A program made the position numbers and the translations under genes. 64,000 nucleotides of DNA from Pusillimonas sp. UBA3987 (lineage in GTDB: Bacteria > Pseudomonadota > Gammaproteobacteria > Burkholderiales > Burkholderiaceae_B). Shown here piece by piece: positions 7,762-17,015 of this stretch; within the stretch, counting starts at the first letter, position 1, and the number at the start of each line of letters is the position of its first letter. The notes below the pieces were generated by a model. The model was not told the DNA's origin. It ran no database searches and worked only from the letters and a program-made list of their open reading frames with translations. Location of the stretch: NCBI GenBank assembly GCA_002384935.1, contig DGCD01000011.1:248001-312000 (forward strand). Direction: 5' to 3'.

Positions 7762-8538
7762 TTAAATGGGGTTGTCCAGGTCGACGAAATCCACTTGTAT
7801 GCCCCATTTTTCCTGGATAGCCTGGCCTAGCGCCCGCACGCCGTATCTTTCGGTGGCATGGTGGCCGGCGGCCATAAACGAAACGCCGGTTTCGTTGGCG
7901 ATGTGAAAATTGGGCTCCGAGGCTTCGCCTGTAATAAAAAGATCAGCGCCTCGTTCAATGGCCGCCTCAACGAAATTTTGTGCGCCGCCTGTGCACCAGG
8001 CAATGCAATTGGGTTTGTGGTCGGGGTTGCCAATAACCAGTGGTTTACGTTTCAAGGCTTTTTCGGTGTCGCTGGCCAGTGTTGCCAGCGTTCGGTTGTC
8101 GGGGCATCTGCCCAGCCACACCAGGTTTTCGGGGCCACAGGTCACGGGTTTGCCTGCTTCATCGCGCAAGGGTTCCAGCCCAAGCTGAATGCCAAGTTGT
8201 GCGTTGTTGCCATATTCCGGGTGGGCGTCCAGCGGCAGATGAAACCCGAAAATGTTCAAATCATGGGCCAGTGCCAGGGCCAGACGCCGTTTTTTAGCGC
8301 CTTTTACCACCGGATTTTCGTTTTTCCAGAACCAGCCGTGGTGAACGATGATGGCATCCGCATTGCGGCGGATCGCTTCCTGTAGCAGCGCCTCTGATGC
8401 CGTGACACCGGTGATAATGTGGCTGATTTGCCTTTTGCCTTCCACTTGGAGGCCATTGGGGCAATAATCTTTGAATTGATTGACCTGTAAAGTGCTGTCG
8501 AGCCATTGGGCCAGGTCTTGTGTGTTGACTGTTTTCAT
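7762..8538 (-). CDS. Nif3-like dinuclear metal centre protein (YbgI family)
   Basis: A 258-residue NIF3/YbgI family protein, a toroidal hexamer with two metals per active site. Metal-binding signatures are ADAIIVHHGWFW (about residue 60) and the C-terminal FMAAGHHATERYGV. Relatives have been linked to GTP cyclohydrolase-like folds and to DNA or nucleotide chemistry, but the reaction is not settled. Its start is only 15 nt from the divergent DegS-type protease gene, so the two share a promoter region. This arrangement next to mscL and petABC recurs in betaproteobacteria. Confidence 0.9.
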   Translation of the reverse strand: MKTVNTQDLAQWLDSTLQVNQFKDYCPNGLQVEGKRQISHIITGVTASEALLQEAIRRNADAIIVHHGWFWKNENPVVKGAKKRRLALALAHDLNIFGFHLPLDAHPEYGNNAQLGIQLGLEPLRDEAGKPVTCGPENLVWLGRCPDNRTLATLASDTEKALKRKPLVIGNPDHKPNCIAWCTGGAQNFVEAAIERGADLFITGEASEPNFHIANETGVSFMAAGHHATERYGVRALGQAIQEKWGIQVDFVDLDNPI

Positions 8539-8553
8539 CTGATATTGAACTTT

Positions 8554-9681
8554 ATGCGTCGATTTTGGTTGCTGTTTGCCCAGACCGTTACAGTATGCCT
8601 GGGGATTCTCTTTGTTATCAATACATTGCGGCCCGATTGGTTGGGTGCCGATGATAGGGGTGGTCCCCAGGCTTCAGTGTCCGGGGGTGTGCCGGTTGCC
8701 AGTTATGCCGAGGCTGTGCAGCGGGCATCGCCGTCGGTGGTGAATATTTATACCAGTAAACGTGTGCTTGAACCTGTTTTGCCATTGCTCGACGATCCGG
8801 AACTGGCTCGCTTATTCGGCGATTTGCCTGGATTTTCGCGCAGCCGCCGCGCCACGACACTGGGTTCAGGCGTCATTGTTGATCAGGATGGCTACATCCT
8901 TACAAACTACCATGTTATCGAGTCGGCCGAGGCAATTGAAGTGGCCTTGGCTGATGGACGCATCAGTAATGCCCGGCTTGTTGGTGCAGACCCTGAAACG
9001 GATCTGGCTGTATTGAAAGTTGAGGCAGACGACTTGCCGCCAATTGTCTGGGCCGATACAGGTGCGGCACGGGTGGGCGATGTGGTGCTGGCGATCGGCA
9101 ACCCGTTTGGGGTTGGACAAACCATTACAATCGGCATCGTCTCAGCGCTGGGTCGCCATGGGCTGGGCATCAATATGTATGAAAACTTTATTCAAACCGA
9201 TGCCGCCATTAACCCGGGCAATTCAGGTGGCGGGCTGATCGACACGCAGGGCCGTCTGATTGGTATTAACACAATCATATACTCGGAAACAGGCGTGTCT
9301 TTGGGGATTGGGTTCGCGATACCTTCCGGGGTTGCCCGTAAAGTATTTGAAGATATTGTGAGGCAAGGGTTTGTCACGCGAGGCTGGATCGGCATCGAGC
9401 CGCAAGATATTACATCGGACCTGGCTCAGGCCTTTAATCTGGAAGTGCAGGATGGCGTGATCGTGGCACGTATTGTGCCTGAAGGACCGGCAGCCGAAGC
9501 AGGTTTGAAGGTGGGGGATATTATCCGTGAAGTGAATGGTGATGCAGTAAGAAATACAGTAGGGTTTCTAAACCAGATTGCGCAAATCGAGCCGGGGTCG
9601 TCGGCGACGCTGGTGGCGCTTAGAAGCGGGAAGGAGCAGCGCTTTGCGTTGCAGGTGGGGCAGCGGCCTGGCAGCCCGTGA
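8554..9681 (+). CDS. DegS/AlgW-type membrane-anchored serine protease
   Basis: A 375-residue HtrA-family protease. An N-terminal membrane anchor (residues 5-25) replaces a cleavable signal, followed by a trypsin-like domain with catalytic His120 (TNYHVIE), Asp150 (ETDLAVLK) and Ser224 (NPGNSGGGLID), then one PDZ domain from about residue 280. The single PDZ and the anchor resemble DegS and AlgW, which cut the anti-sigma factor RseA/MucA to release sigma-E. DegP and DegQ have two PDZ domains. The ATG at 8554 fits the anchor better than an upstream in-frame start at 8506. Confidence 0.88.
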   Translation: MRRFWLLFAQTVTVCLGILFVINTLRPDWLGADDRGGPQASVSGGVPVASYAEAVQRASPSVVNIYTSKRVLEPVLPLLDDPELARLFGDLPGFSRSRRATTLGSGVIVDQDGYILTNYHVIESAEAIEVALADGRISNARLVGADPETDLAVLKVEADDLPPIVWADTGAARVGDVVLAIGNPFGVGQTITIGIVSALGRHGLGINMYENFIQTDAAINPGNSGGGLIDTQGRLIGINTIIYSETGVSLGIGFAIPSGVARKVFEDIVRQGFVTRGWIGIEPQDITSDLAQAFNLEVQDGVIVARIVPEGPAAEAGLKVGDIIREVNGDAVRNTVGFLNQIAQIEPGSSATLVALRSGKEQRFALQVGQRPGSP

Positions 9682-9750
9682 GGGCCGGATTTGCGTTGCG
9701 CCACAATAAATCGGCTCGCATAATGAAGCCAGAGAAAACGGAAGACACGA

Positions 9751-11214
9751 ATGAACAGATTAAGTCCTGAAGTGCTGGAAGACTTGCCCGAGGCAGTCGG
9801 CAGGCCCGCATACGAGCGCAATTGCGTGCCGATTCGTATTGTGCATTTGGGGGCCGGCGCATTTTTTCGCAGCCATCTTGCGGTTTATACCGATGAGGTA
9901 ATGAAGAAGGGCGACATGCAATGGGGCATTATGGGGGTAAGCTTGCGTAGCCCTGGAGTCGACCGGGCGCTGACGCCGCAAAACGGTCTTTATTCCGTAC
10001 TTGAGCTGGCCGCCGGGGACACTGATGTCCGGGTGGTGGGAAGTGTGGTTGAGGTGGTGAGTTTTCCGGATGAACCCGATCGTGTATTGCGAACGCTGAT
10101 TCAGCCGCATATTGCCATTGTTTCCATGACCCTGACCGACAAAGGATATGGTTACGATGCCTGCGACGATTGTCTGAAAACCAATGATCCTGACATTGCC
10201 CGCGACCTTCAAAACCCAAAACAGCCACGCTCGGCAATCGGGGCTTTGGCCTGGGCAATAGCCCAGCGTAAACGCCTGGGTTATAAGCCTTTTACTTTAA
10301 TGAGTTGCGATAACATTCCCGCTAATGGCAAGGTGTTGCAACGCGTGCTCGAGCAGTATATTCAGGCCGTGCAAGACCAATTTGGTGATCAGGAATTGCT
10401 GCGTTATTTTCTTGCCCAGTATGCATGCCCGTGTACCCTTGTCGACCGCTTAACGCCGCCGGCCCAGGAGGAAGACGTCAGACGGGTTGAGCAGGCGTTG
10501 GGTGTGCATGATGCTGCCCCCGTTGTGACCGAACCTTATTCCTTGTTTGTCATACAAGACTGGTTCAGTAATGACAGGCCTGCATGGGAGAACGTCGGGG
10601 CAGTAACCACGGCGCATGTGTCGTCTTATGAAAAGCTGCGTTACCGGTTATTGGATGCCAGCTATCTTGCCATCGGCTACCTGGGCTATTTCGAAGGTTT
10701 TACCACCCTGTACCAGGCGCATCAGAATCCGGCGATCCGGCAGTTTGTTGCCGAACTGATGGATGAGGCGGCGACGACACTGGGCAAACGCCTTGAGTAC
10801 GATTGGCGGGCTTTTAAAGATGAGTGGATACGCCGCTTCGATAATCCTGCATTAAGGGTTGGGACTGCACAATTAAGAATCGAGACGTCGCATATTCTTA
10901 TGTATGCAATTGTGCCTGCTGTGGCTGAGCGGTTGCGTCATCGGTTGAGCATCAAGCATCATGCCAAAGTGCTGGCGCTGTGGATACGCTGGTTGATGCA
11001 TGCCTGCGAGACGGGCGCCGAATCGCTCAATGATTTGCGTGCCGCGCAACTGATTGAGCGGGTCAATGCCGCAGGGGGCGCGCAGGCTGATCCGTTTGCC
11101 GTTGTCGATAATGTGCTCTCGCTCGACGCAATTTTCGGGCCTGTACTCTCCAAGGATGCTGAGTTCAAGCGGGTGGTCGCAATTTCATTGCAGCAATCAA
11201 TGGTCGCGCCATGA
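9751..11214 (+). CDS. Mannitol dehydrogenase family polyol/hexuronate dehydrogenase
   Basis: A 487-residue member of the long-chain polyol dehydrogenase family (mannitol 2-dehydrogenase, fructuronate reductase, tagaturonate reductase). The N-terminal nucleotide-binding motif RIVHLGAGAFFRSHLAVY (about residues 30-47) is clear. The C-terminal domain holds the conserved YLAIGYLGYFEGFTTLYQA helix and the KHHAKVLALWIRWLMHACET region. The exact substrate cannot be read from sequence. Its stop overlaps the waaC start by 4 nt (ATGA), so it appears translationally coupled to LPS core genes, an unusual partner. Confidence 0.88.
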   Translation: MNRLSPEVLEDLPEAVGRPAYERNCVPIRIVHLGAGAFFRSHLAVYTDEVMKKGDMQWGIMGVSLRSPGVDRALTPQNGLYSVLELAAGDTDVRVVGSVVEVVSFPDEPDRVLRTLIQPHIAIVSMTLTDKGYGYDACDDCLKTNDPDIARDLQNPKQPRSAIGALAWAIAQRKRLGYKPFTLMSCDNIPANGKVLQRVLEQYIQAVQDQFGDQELLRYFLAQYACPCTLVDRLTPPAQEEDVRRVEQALGVHDAAPVVTEPYSLFVIQDWFSNDRPAWENVGAVTTAHVSSYEKLRYRLLDASYLAIGYLGYFEGFTTLYQAHQNPAIRQFVAELMDEAATTLGKRLEYDWRAFKDEWIRRFDNPALRVGTAQLRIETSHILMYAIVPAVAERLRHRLSIKHHAKVLALWIRWLMHACETGAESLNDLRAAQLIERVNAAGGAQADPFAVVDNVLSLDAIFGPVLSKDAEFKRVVAISLQQSMVAP

Positions 11215-12173
11215 CGACACGGGTTCTGATTGTACGTACTTCATCGTTGGGTGATCTGGTTCATATGTTGCCGGCCGTCTCCGATATTGCCGCGCATGTC
11301 CCCGATGCGCAGATTGACTGGTTGGTTGAAGAAAGCTTTGCCGAAATACCGGCCTGGCATCCGGCCGTTCGCGAAGTCATTCCTGTTGCACATCGGCGTT
11401 GGCGGAAAAGCTGGTGGTCATCGAAGACACGTGCCGAACGCGCGGCCTTGAGCAAGAATCTGGGCGAACGAGAGTACGACATTGTTCTTGATATGCAGGC
11501 TTTGATGAAGTCTGTCTGGCTGGTTCGTCAAACCCGCGGCCAGCGCCATGGTCTTGATCGCAAGTCAGCGCGTGAGCCGCTCGCATCATTTTTCTATGAT
11601 ATCAAGCATCGTGTTCAGTTCTGGCAGCCTGCGGTCATTCGTCAACGCAAATTGGCCGCGTCGGCATTCGGGTATCAGTTCTCGTGTGAGCCTGATTTCG
11701 GACTCGAGCAATTTACTGAGGGTAAAGAAATCGAGCCCTACGCGGTGATCATGCCTTCGGCCAGTCGCGACGATAAATTGTGGCCTACAGAAGATTGGCA
11801 TATGGTTTTCCGGTATTTGACAGAGCAAGGATTGACGCTGCAGCTGCTGGCCGGTAATCCGGCGGAAACGGCGCGTGCGCAGGCGCTGGTTAAGGATTTT
11901 CCCAATGCCCAGGTACTGCCGCGAATGTCGTTGACGCAAATAGCACAGCAACTTGCGCAAGCCAGGGTTATGGTGGGGCTGGATAGTGGGCTCACTCATT
12001 TATCGGCGGGCCTTGGGCGCCCGACTATTGGAATTTATAAAGCCTCAACGCCTGTGCGTACACCGCTTCAAGGCAGTGGTTACACCGCCAGCCTTGGCGA
12101 GCGAGGTCATGCGCCTTCGGCGCAAACGGTGTTGAGCGCCGTTGGCCAGGCGTTGGCATCGGAGTCGGTTTGA
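11211..12173 (+). CDS. waaC: Lipopolysaccharide heptosyltransferase I
   Basis: A 320-residue GT9 family glycosyltransferase that adds the first L-glycero-D-manno-heptose to Kdo2-lipid A on the cytoplasmic face of the inner membrane. The N-terminal RVLIVRTSSLGDLVHMLPAV is diagnostic for heptosyltransferases. The donor-binding C-terminal domain carries VIMPSASRDDKLWPTEDW and VMVGLDSGLTHLSAGLGRPTIGIY. It overlaps the polyol dehydrogenase by 4 nt upstream and waaA downstream, so the three form one coupled operon. Confidence 0.95.
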   Translation: MTTRVLIVRTSSLGDLVHMLPAVSDIAAHVPDAQIDWLVEESFAEIPAWHPAVREVIPVAHRRWRKSWWSSKTRAERAALSKNLGEREYDIVLDMQALMKSVWLVRQTRGQRHGLDRKSAREPLASFFYDIKHRVQFWQPAVIRQRKLAASAFGYQFSCEPDFGLEQFTEGKEIEPYAVIMPSASRDDKLWPTEDWHMVFRYLTEQGLTLQLLAGNPAETARAQALVKDFPNAQVLPRMSLTQIAQQLAQARVMVGLDSGLTHLSAGLGRPTIGIYKASTPVRTPLQGSGYTASLGERGHAPSAQTVLSAVGQALASESV

Positions 12174-13510
12174 ATCGTTTTTTGTACAACGTTGGAATTC
12201 ATTTGCTTTCGCCCTTGCTTTTGGGGTGGATGGGTTGGCGGGCACGCCGCGTAGGAGGCGAATGGGGTGTGATGTCCGGGCCGCGTTTTGGCCGGTATGA
12301 TGAGCCGGTCATGCTCAGCCATCCTGTCTGGGTGCATGCGGTCAGTCTGGGCGAGGTGCGTGCGTCGCAGCCATTTATTGAAGCTATCCTGGCACAGGGC
12401 GACCAGGTTTTATTAACCCACATGACCGTTACCGGGCGTGCCGAAGGTGCGCGACTTTTTGCTCAGGCGATACAAGACGGGCGTATGCAGCAAACGTGGT
12501 TGCCCTATGATTTTCCGGGCAGTGTTCGCGGTTTCCTGACGCATTATCAGCCGTCTGTCGGGGTGCTTATCGAGCGTGAGGTATGGCCCAATATCATTGC
12601 CCAGGCACGACGCATGCAAATACCGCTTTTGCTGGCCAGTGCGCGTTTTTCCGATAATTCGCTGCGACAAACGCTCCGGCTGGGTAGTGTCATGCGCGAG
12701 GCCTATCAGAGTCTGCAGGTCGTATATGCGCAAACCCTGCAGGACGCGCAGCGTCTTGAGCAGGCAGGGGTTCAAGGTGTTCGGGTATCGGGCAATTTCA
12801 AATTCGATGTTTCTTTGCCGCAGGAATATATAAAACGCGGCCGGGCTTTTGCGCAGGCGCTTTCCCGCAAAATGGTGACGATTGCCAGTACGCGCGAGGG
12901 TGAAGATGAACTGTTCATCCAGGCAATTCAAAAACAGATAGGGCGTGCGCAGTCGCAAGGGGTTTTGCTGGAAGAGCAGGTTTTGTTCTGCCTGGTCCCG
13001 AGGCATCCACAACGTTTTGATGAGGTGGCAAAAAAACTGGAAAGTGCAGGTTTGTCGTATATGCGTCGTTCGGCGTTTGTTCAAACGGGCGAAATGAGCG
13101 CAGTGAATGCGCGCATGATTACACAGGGGCGGCAGTTGGTGCTGCTGGGCGACAGCATTGGAGAAATGCCGCGCTACTACGCCGCCAGCCACGTTGCCAT
13201 TATCGCCGGCAGTTTCCTGCCGTTTGGCGGCCAAAATCTTATTGAGGCCTGTGCAACCGGCGTACCGGTGCTGGTGGGGCCGCACACGGAGAATTTCAGC
13301 CAGGCGGTATTCGATGCGATTCAGGAAGGGGCTGCGTTGCGTGTGCCTACTGCTGAAGCGGCGGTCCAGCAGGCTTTAACTTTACTGGATGAGCCGCAGC
13401 GCCTGTCGCGCATGACGCAAGCGGGTACTCAGTGGGTCAGCAAGCACACCGGCGCTGTGGCGCGTGTGCTAACAGGCTTGAATGAGTTGAAGGCGGAACG
13501 TAAAAACTAG
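12170..13510 (+). CDS. waaA: 3-deoxy-D-manno-octulosonic acid (Kdo) transferase
   Basis: A 446-residue GT30 family Kdo transferase acting on the lipid IVA precursor. It has the expected opening MNRFLYNVGIHLLSPLLLGWM, an N-terminal membrane anchor helix, with VWVHAVSLGEVRAS soon after. The donor-site region is GSFLPFGGQNLIEACATGVPVLVGPHTENF. The start codon is TTG at 12170, overlapping the waaC stop as TTGA, with GGAG 5 nt before it. The stop overlaps the convergent galU stop by 3 bases within CTAG. Confidence 0.94.
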   Translation: MNRFLYNVGIHLLSPLLLGWMGWRARRVGGEWGVMSGPRFGRYDEPVMLSHPVWVHAVSLGEVRASQPFIEAILAQGDQVLLTHMTVTGRAEGARLFAQAIQDGRMQQTWLPYDFPGSVRGFLTHYQPSVGVLIEREVWPNIIAQARRMQIPLLLASARFSDNSLRQTLRLGSVMREAYQSLQVVYAQTLQDAQRLEQAGVQGVRVSGNFKFDVSLPQEYIKRGRAFAQALSRKMVTIASTREGEDELFIQAIQKQIGRAQSQGVLLEEQVLFCLVPRHPQRFDEVAKKLESAGLSYMRRSAFVQTGEMSAVNARMITQGRQLVLLGDSIGEMPRYYAASHVAIIAGSFLPFGGQNLIEACATGVPVLVGPHTENFSQAVFDAIQEGAALRVPTAEAAVQQALTLLDEPQRLSRMTQAGTQWVSKHTGAVARVLTGLNELKAERKN

Positions 13511-14340
13511 CTCAGGCCGTGGTATTTGCGTCCGATTTCCATCGTGGCCTTGAAAAAGCCTGCTTTGCTGCCGCAGTCGTAACGCGTGCCGGTGTATTCA
13601 ACGCCGAATACCGGGCGCTCGGACATCAGGCTGGCGATGCCATCGGTTAATTGAATTTCACCGCCCACACCCGCCTGGGTACGACGCAAGTGTTCGAAAA
13701 TTTCGGGCTCGAGTACGTAACGCCCGACAACCGCCAGGTTTGAAGGTGCAACGTCGGGTTTGGGTTTTTCGACGATGTTTTCAACCCGGGTGGTGCGATC
13801 ATCAACCCGCGGGCCGGCGATAATGCCGTATTTTTGAGTGTCGGCCGGGTCGATCGATTGAATGGCCAGGATGCTGCCATTGTGCTGATGTGCCGCCTCA
13901 ACAAGCTGATGCGTCGCGTAAGTGCCCGAATCAATGAGGTCGTCGGCTAGTAACACGACAAAAGGCTCATTGCCGACAATGGGGGCGGCGCACAGTACGG
14001 CGTGGCCCAGGCCCAGAGGGGCAGGTTGGCGCGTGTAGATACAGTTTACGTACGACGGAATAATGTTGCGCACGGCATCGAGCAGGATTTGCTTGTTCTT
14101 GGCGGCCAGGTCGGCCTCGAGTTCCGGGGCGCTGTCGAAGTGGTCTTCAATAGCGCGTTTGTTGCGGCCTGTAATGAAAATAAGATCGGTAATGCCCGAT
14201 GCAACAGCCTCTTCAACGGCATATTGAATCAAGGGTTTATCGACGATGGGCAGCATTTCCTTTGGCATTGCCTTGGTAGCGGGCAAAAAACGGGTGCCCA
14301 TTCCCGCAACGGGAAATACGGCCTTACGTATCGGTTTCAT
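13507..14340 (-). CDS. galU: UTP--glucose-1-phosphate uridylyltransferase
   Basis: A 277-residue GalU making UDP-glucose for LPS, capsule and trehalose pathways. It begins MKPIRKAVFPVAGMGTRFLP, the nucleotidyltransferase signature with GxGTRxLP, followed by PKEMLPIVDKPLIQY. The later EKPKPDVAPSNLAVVGRYVL also fits. I chose the ATG at 14340 because the extra upstream in-frame residues have no family match and would run into coaX. It lies 13 nt after coaX on the minus strand, converging on waaA. Confidence 0.96.
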   Translation of the reverse strand: MKPIRKAVFPVAGMGTRFLPATKAMPKEMLPIVDKPLIQYAVEEAVASGITDLIFITGRNKRAIEDHFDSAPELEADLAAKNKQILLDAVRNIIPSYVNCIYTRQPAPLGLGHAVLCAAPIVGNEPFVVLLADDLIDSGTYATHQLVEAAHQHNGSILAIQSIDPADTQKYGIIAGPRVDDRTTRVENIVEKPKPDVAPSNLAVVGRYVLEPEIFEHLRRTQAGVGGEIQLTDGIASLMSERPVFGVEYTGTRYDCGSKAGFFKATMEIGRKYHGLS

Positions 14341-14353
14341 AGACAGAAAAAAA

Positions 14354-15220
14354 TTAGCTTGGATTTTTGGATTGTTGCAATTGTAGCGCCAGCGCGGCCA
14401 GCCCATCCAGTGCGGGTGCAGGCAACCATTCTATTGGCGTTGTGGGTAGATCAAGCCGGCCTTGCGTGAAGTGCAAGAGTCGAATGACTTCTTCTTTTAC
14501 GAGCGGCCATCCGCCACCGGCGGCGAATACTTGCGGCGCCAGTCCGTAATACTCGAGTGCTGCCAGCCATTGGCGCAGAACGGCACCCGCCTGCGCCGCG
14601 GCAACGCCGCTGGCGATCGATTGTTGTGTGTTGGTCGGGTAAATGGTGGTGCTGCTGTTGGCGTCGGGCAAGTGGGCGGTATTTTCGGCCAATGAGCTGC
14701 GCATCAATTCCGGCCCGGGCAGTATCAGGCCACCCGGGAACTGATACTGGATGCTGTCGGTATCGGTTTGTGCGCTGGGTTTTTTAACGACCAGCATGTC
14801 AATGGTGGTGGCGGTACCGAAACTGGCCAGGATCAAAGGGCAGAGTGTGGTGTCGACATGCTCTGATTGCGGGTGGGGGCGTTGGGCCAGGCCCACCAAT
14901 GCAAGCCAGCGGTCGGCACCAAGCTGCTCCGGGCTGGCATACGCATTTGTGACATTAAGCGTTTGAGGCTCACCGGTTATCCATTCAGTTGGGCAGTCGT
15001 GGTCGGAGAATATGTTGTCGATGGTCTCGGCAACATCGGCGCCTGCGACATTTACGCCCAACGCCGAAGATGGGCGCGTTGGAAGTGTGCCTAGCCAGTG
15101 GGTCAGTTGATCAAGGTCGGCGTGTTGAAATGCAACGGTGGTTAGTTCGCGTTCGCCTGTTTCGGGGTGAATCCAACCCGCCTTGACTCGAGTGTTTCCC
15201 GCATCAATCAGAATAATCAT
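14354..15220 (-). CDS. coaX: Type III pantothenate kinase (Baf homolog)
   Basis: A 288-residue ASKHA-fold kinase catalysing the first step of coenzyme A synthesis. The N-terminal phosphate loop LIDAGNTRVKAGW, the GADRWLALVG motif (about residue 100) and TATTIDMLVV are the type III signatures. In Bordetella pertussis the ortholog was first named Baf for its effect on toxin expression. It follows birA by 24 nt on the minus strand, the same pairing as in Bordetella. Confidence 0.93.
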   Translation of the reverse strand: MIILIDAGNTRVKAGWIHPETGERELTTVAFQHADLDQLTHWLGTLPTRPSSALGVNVAGADVAETIDNIFSDHDCPTEWITGEPQTLNVTNAYASPEQLGADRWLALVGLAQRPHPQSEHVDTTLCPLILASFGTATTIDMLVVKKPSAQTDTDSIQYQFPGGLILPGPELMRSSLAENTAHLPDANSSTTIYPTNTQQSIASGVAAAQAGAVLRQWLAALEYYGLAPQVFAAGGGWPLVKEEVIRLLHFTQGRLDLPTTPIEWLPAPALDGLAALALQLQQSKNPS

Positions 15221-15244
15221 GGCAGCCTCCCTGAGTTGTTGCTG

Positions 15245-16117
15245 TTATGCCTGATTCGACGCACCACGGGGCCGGATGGATATTTCGCCTAATGACAACG
15301 GGGTTTCACCATTGGGACCGTGTACGAGCAATTGTCCCATGATGTTAATACCTTTAGCGATTCCTGCATGTAACAACCTGTCATTGTGGATAACGTCGAT
15401 GTGTTGTCCCAGCAGGGCGTCAACGTTAGCGTATCGTTCAGGTAGTGTTTCAAAGCCATTGCGAGTCACATCGTTAAAAATATTGAGCCAGTTTTGCGCG
15501 ATATCCGTTACAAGGGCCTCGATACCCGTCTTTTGGGCCTGGTTGTCTTGAGTACGTATTTCCGACCAATCTGCAACAGCACGATTTAATGATTGACTCA
15601 GTGCGCGCGCGTCTTCAATATTAAGGCCGATACCGACGATCACGACATGATGGTCTTCCGAGCGCTTCGCAGTGCCGGCACGGGTTGCCTCGGTAAGAAT
15701 GCCGGCCAGTTTTGCCTGATCCCACCAGATATCATTGGGCCATTTCAAGGTCAGGCGGTGCCTGTTTGAAGGCGCAAGGTTTTTTCGAAGGGCTTCTGCA
15801 ACCGCGATGCCGGCAAGCGGCGATAGGGCGGGGAGTTGGCGCGCAGAAATAAAGACGTCGTAGGCACAGGAAAACATCAGGTTGGCGCCGACGCGATTTT
15901 GCCACGTTCGACCCGATCGGCCTCGCCCCGCACGTTGAAAATGCGCACCATGCAACCAGGGCCGGGACAGGGTATGTTGTGTGGTTCTGGCCTGGTTGAG
16001 CAGGTCGGCGTTGGTTGAGTCGGTTTGTTCGCACCACGTGACCTGGCGAAAAGCAGGCAGGGCCTGTGCCAGTGCCAGTTGCAGTTGTTCTGGAGACGGA
16101 AAGGCAAGGTCAGACAT
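15245..16117 (-). CDS. birA: Biotin--[acetyl-CoA-carboxylase] ligase, no DNA-binding domain
   Basis: A 290-residue biotin protein ligase that makes biotinyl-AMP and attaches biotin to BCCP. TDSTNADLL, the adenylate-binding loop GRGRSGRTWQ and LTLKWPNDIWW are present. The protein opens straight into the catalytic domain without the N-terminal winged helix of E. coli BirA, so it is a class I enzyme unlikely to repress biotin genes. A C-terminal SH3-like domain covers about the last 50 residues. It is the upstream partner of coaX. Confidence 0.93.
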   Translation of the reverse strand: MSDLAFPSPEQLQLALAQALPAFRQVTWCEQTDSTNADLLNQARTTQHTLSRPWLHGAHFQRAGRGRSGRTWQNRVGANLMFSCAYDVFISARQLPALSPLAGIAVAEALRKNLAPSNRHRLTLKWPNDIWWDQAKLAGILTEATRAGTAKRSEDHHVVIVGIGLNIEDARALSQSLNRAVADWSEIRTQDNQAQKTGIEALVTDIAQNWLNIFNDVTRNGFETLPERYANVDALLGQHIDVIHNDRLLHAGIAKGINIMGQLLVHGPNGETPLSLGEISIRPRGASNQA

Positions 16118-16253
16118 AGGCCGTGATAAAAAACGTTGTGATTCGGGTTAAGCTTTAGGATGCTTGCGGTAACGATAGTTTAAAGCGGTTGTGAAGCGGG
16201 TTCTAATTTCAGGCGCTGTGCGCAGGCGATGCAAAGTGTGAAACTAGATTGGT

Positions 16254-16922
16254 ATGGAAATGGCTGAACACAAAGAAACGAAAGCGTTTGAAGGGCAGGC
16301 GGGGCCGATTGACTGCGTTATAGAGTGGCCGCAAGCGCCGATTGAGGGCTGGGCGCTGGTATTGCACCCGCACCCCTTGTATGGCGGTACTCGGGACAAT
16401 AAAGTGGTTACCACCCTCGCCCGTGCTTGTTTGCAGCGTAATCTCGTTACTTTGCGGCCTAACTTTCGCGGCGTGGGTAATTCGGCTGGCACGTTCGACC
16501 ACGGCAAAGGCGAAACTGCAGACATGCAAATGCTGGTTGAGCAATTCATGCAAGCCTATCCTGAACTTGCGGAAAAACCTTGGGTATTGGCCGGGTTTTC
16601 TTTTGGTACCGCGGTGGCGGCCCAGTTGCAGGCAAACCTGGACGACACCATTCAAGACAAGTCGTCGGTTTGCGGTGTTCCCCAGATTTTGATTCTTGTC
16701 GGTACCGCCGTAGGGCGTTTCCAGTTTCGCAACATTGCGTTGTCCGAGGGCACTTTGATGATTCATGGCGAGGTTGATGAGGTTGTTCCTTTTTCCGAGG
16801 CAATGGATTTTGCGCGTCAGCATGAGCAGCCGATAACAGTTATTCCTGATGCCTCACACTTCTTTCACGGCAAGCTGGTCGCTTTGAAGGCGCTGGTTCA
16901 GCAACGTCTTGCCACACTTTAG
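16254..16922 (+). CDS. Alpha/beta hydrolase of unknown substrate
   Basis: A 222-residue small alpha/beta hydrolase. The oxyanion region LHPHPLYGGTRDNKVV, the nucleophile elbow GFSFGT (Ser about residue 121), the acid HGEVDEVVP and the catalytic His in ASHFFHGKL give a complete triad. Small proteins of this type with the HPHPLYGG motif are widespread in Proteobacteria and mostly uncharacterised. It is divergent from birA with about 136 bp between starts, and dacC follows after 93 bp. Confidence 0.85.
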   Translation: MEMAEHKETKAFEGQAGPIDCVIEWPQAPIEGWALVLHPHPLYGGTRDNKVVTTLARACLQRNLVTLRPNFRGVGNSAGTFDHGKGETADMQMLVEQFMQAYPELAEKPWVLAGFSFGTAVAAQLQANLDDTIQDKSSVCGVPQILILVGTAVGRFQFRNIALSEGTLMIHGEVDEVVPFSEAMDFARQHEQPITVIPDASHFFHGKLVALKALVQQRLATL

Positions 16923-17015
16923 GGTGGCCGACAGCGCGTATTCAAAGCCTATAATGAACTTTTTTCGGTTTACGGTTCCAAACGGTTGTTATTGCGTTAG
17001 GCGGGTTACTAAATT

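Noticed and set aside
12413..13285. Minus-strand open frame of 290 codons opposite waaA
   Set aside because: It is wholly antisense to a clear Kdo transferase gene; the protein lacks any recognisable domain.
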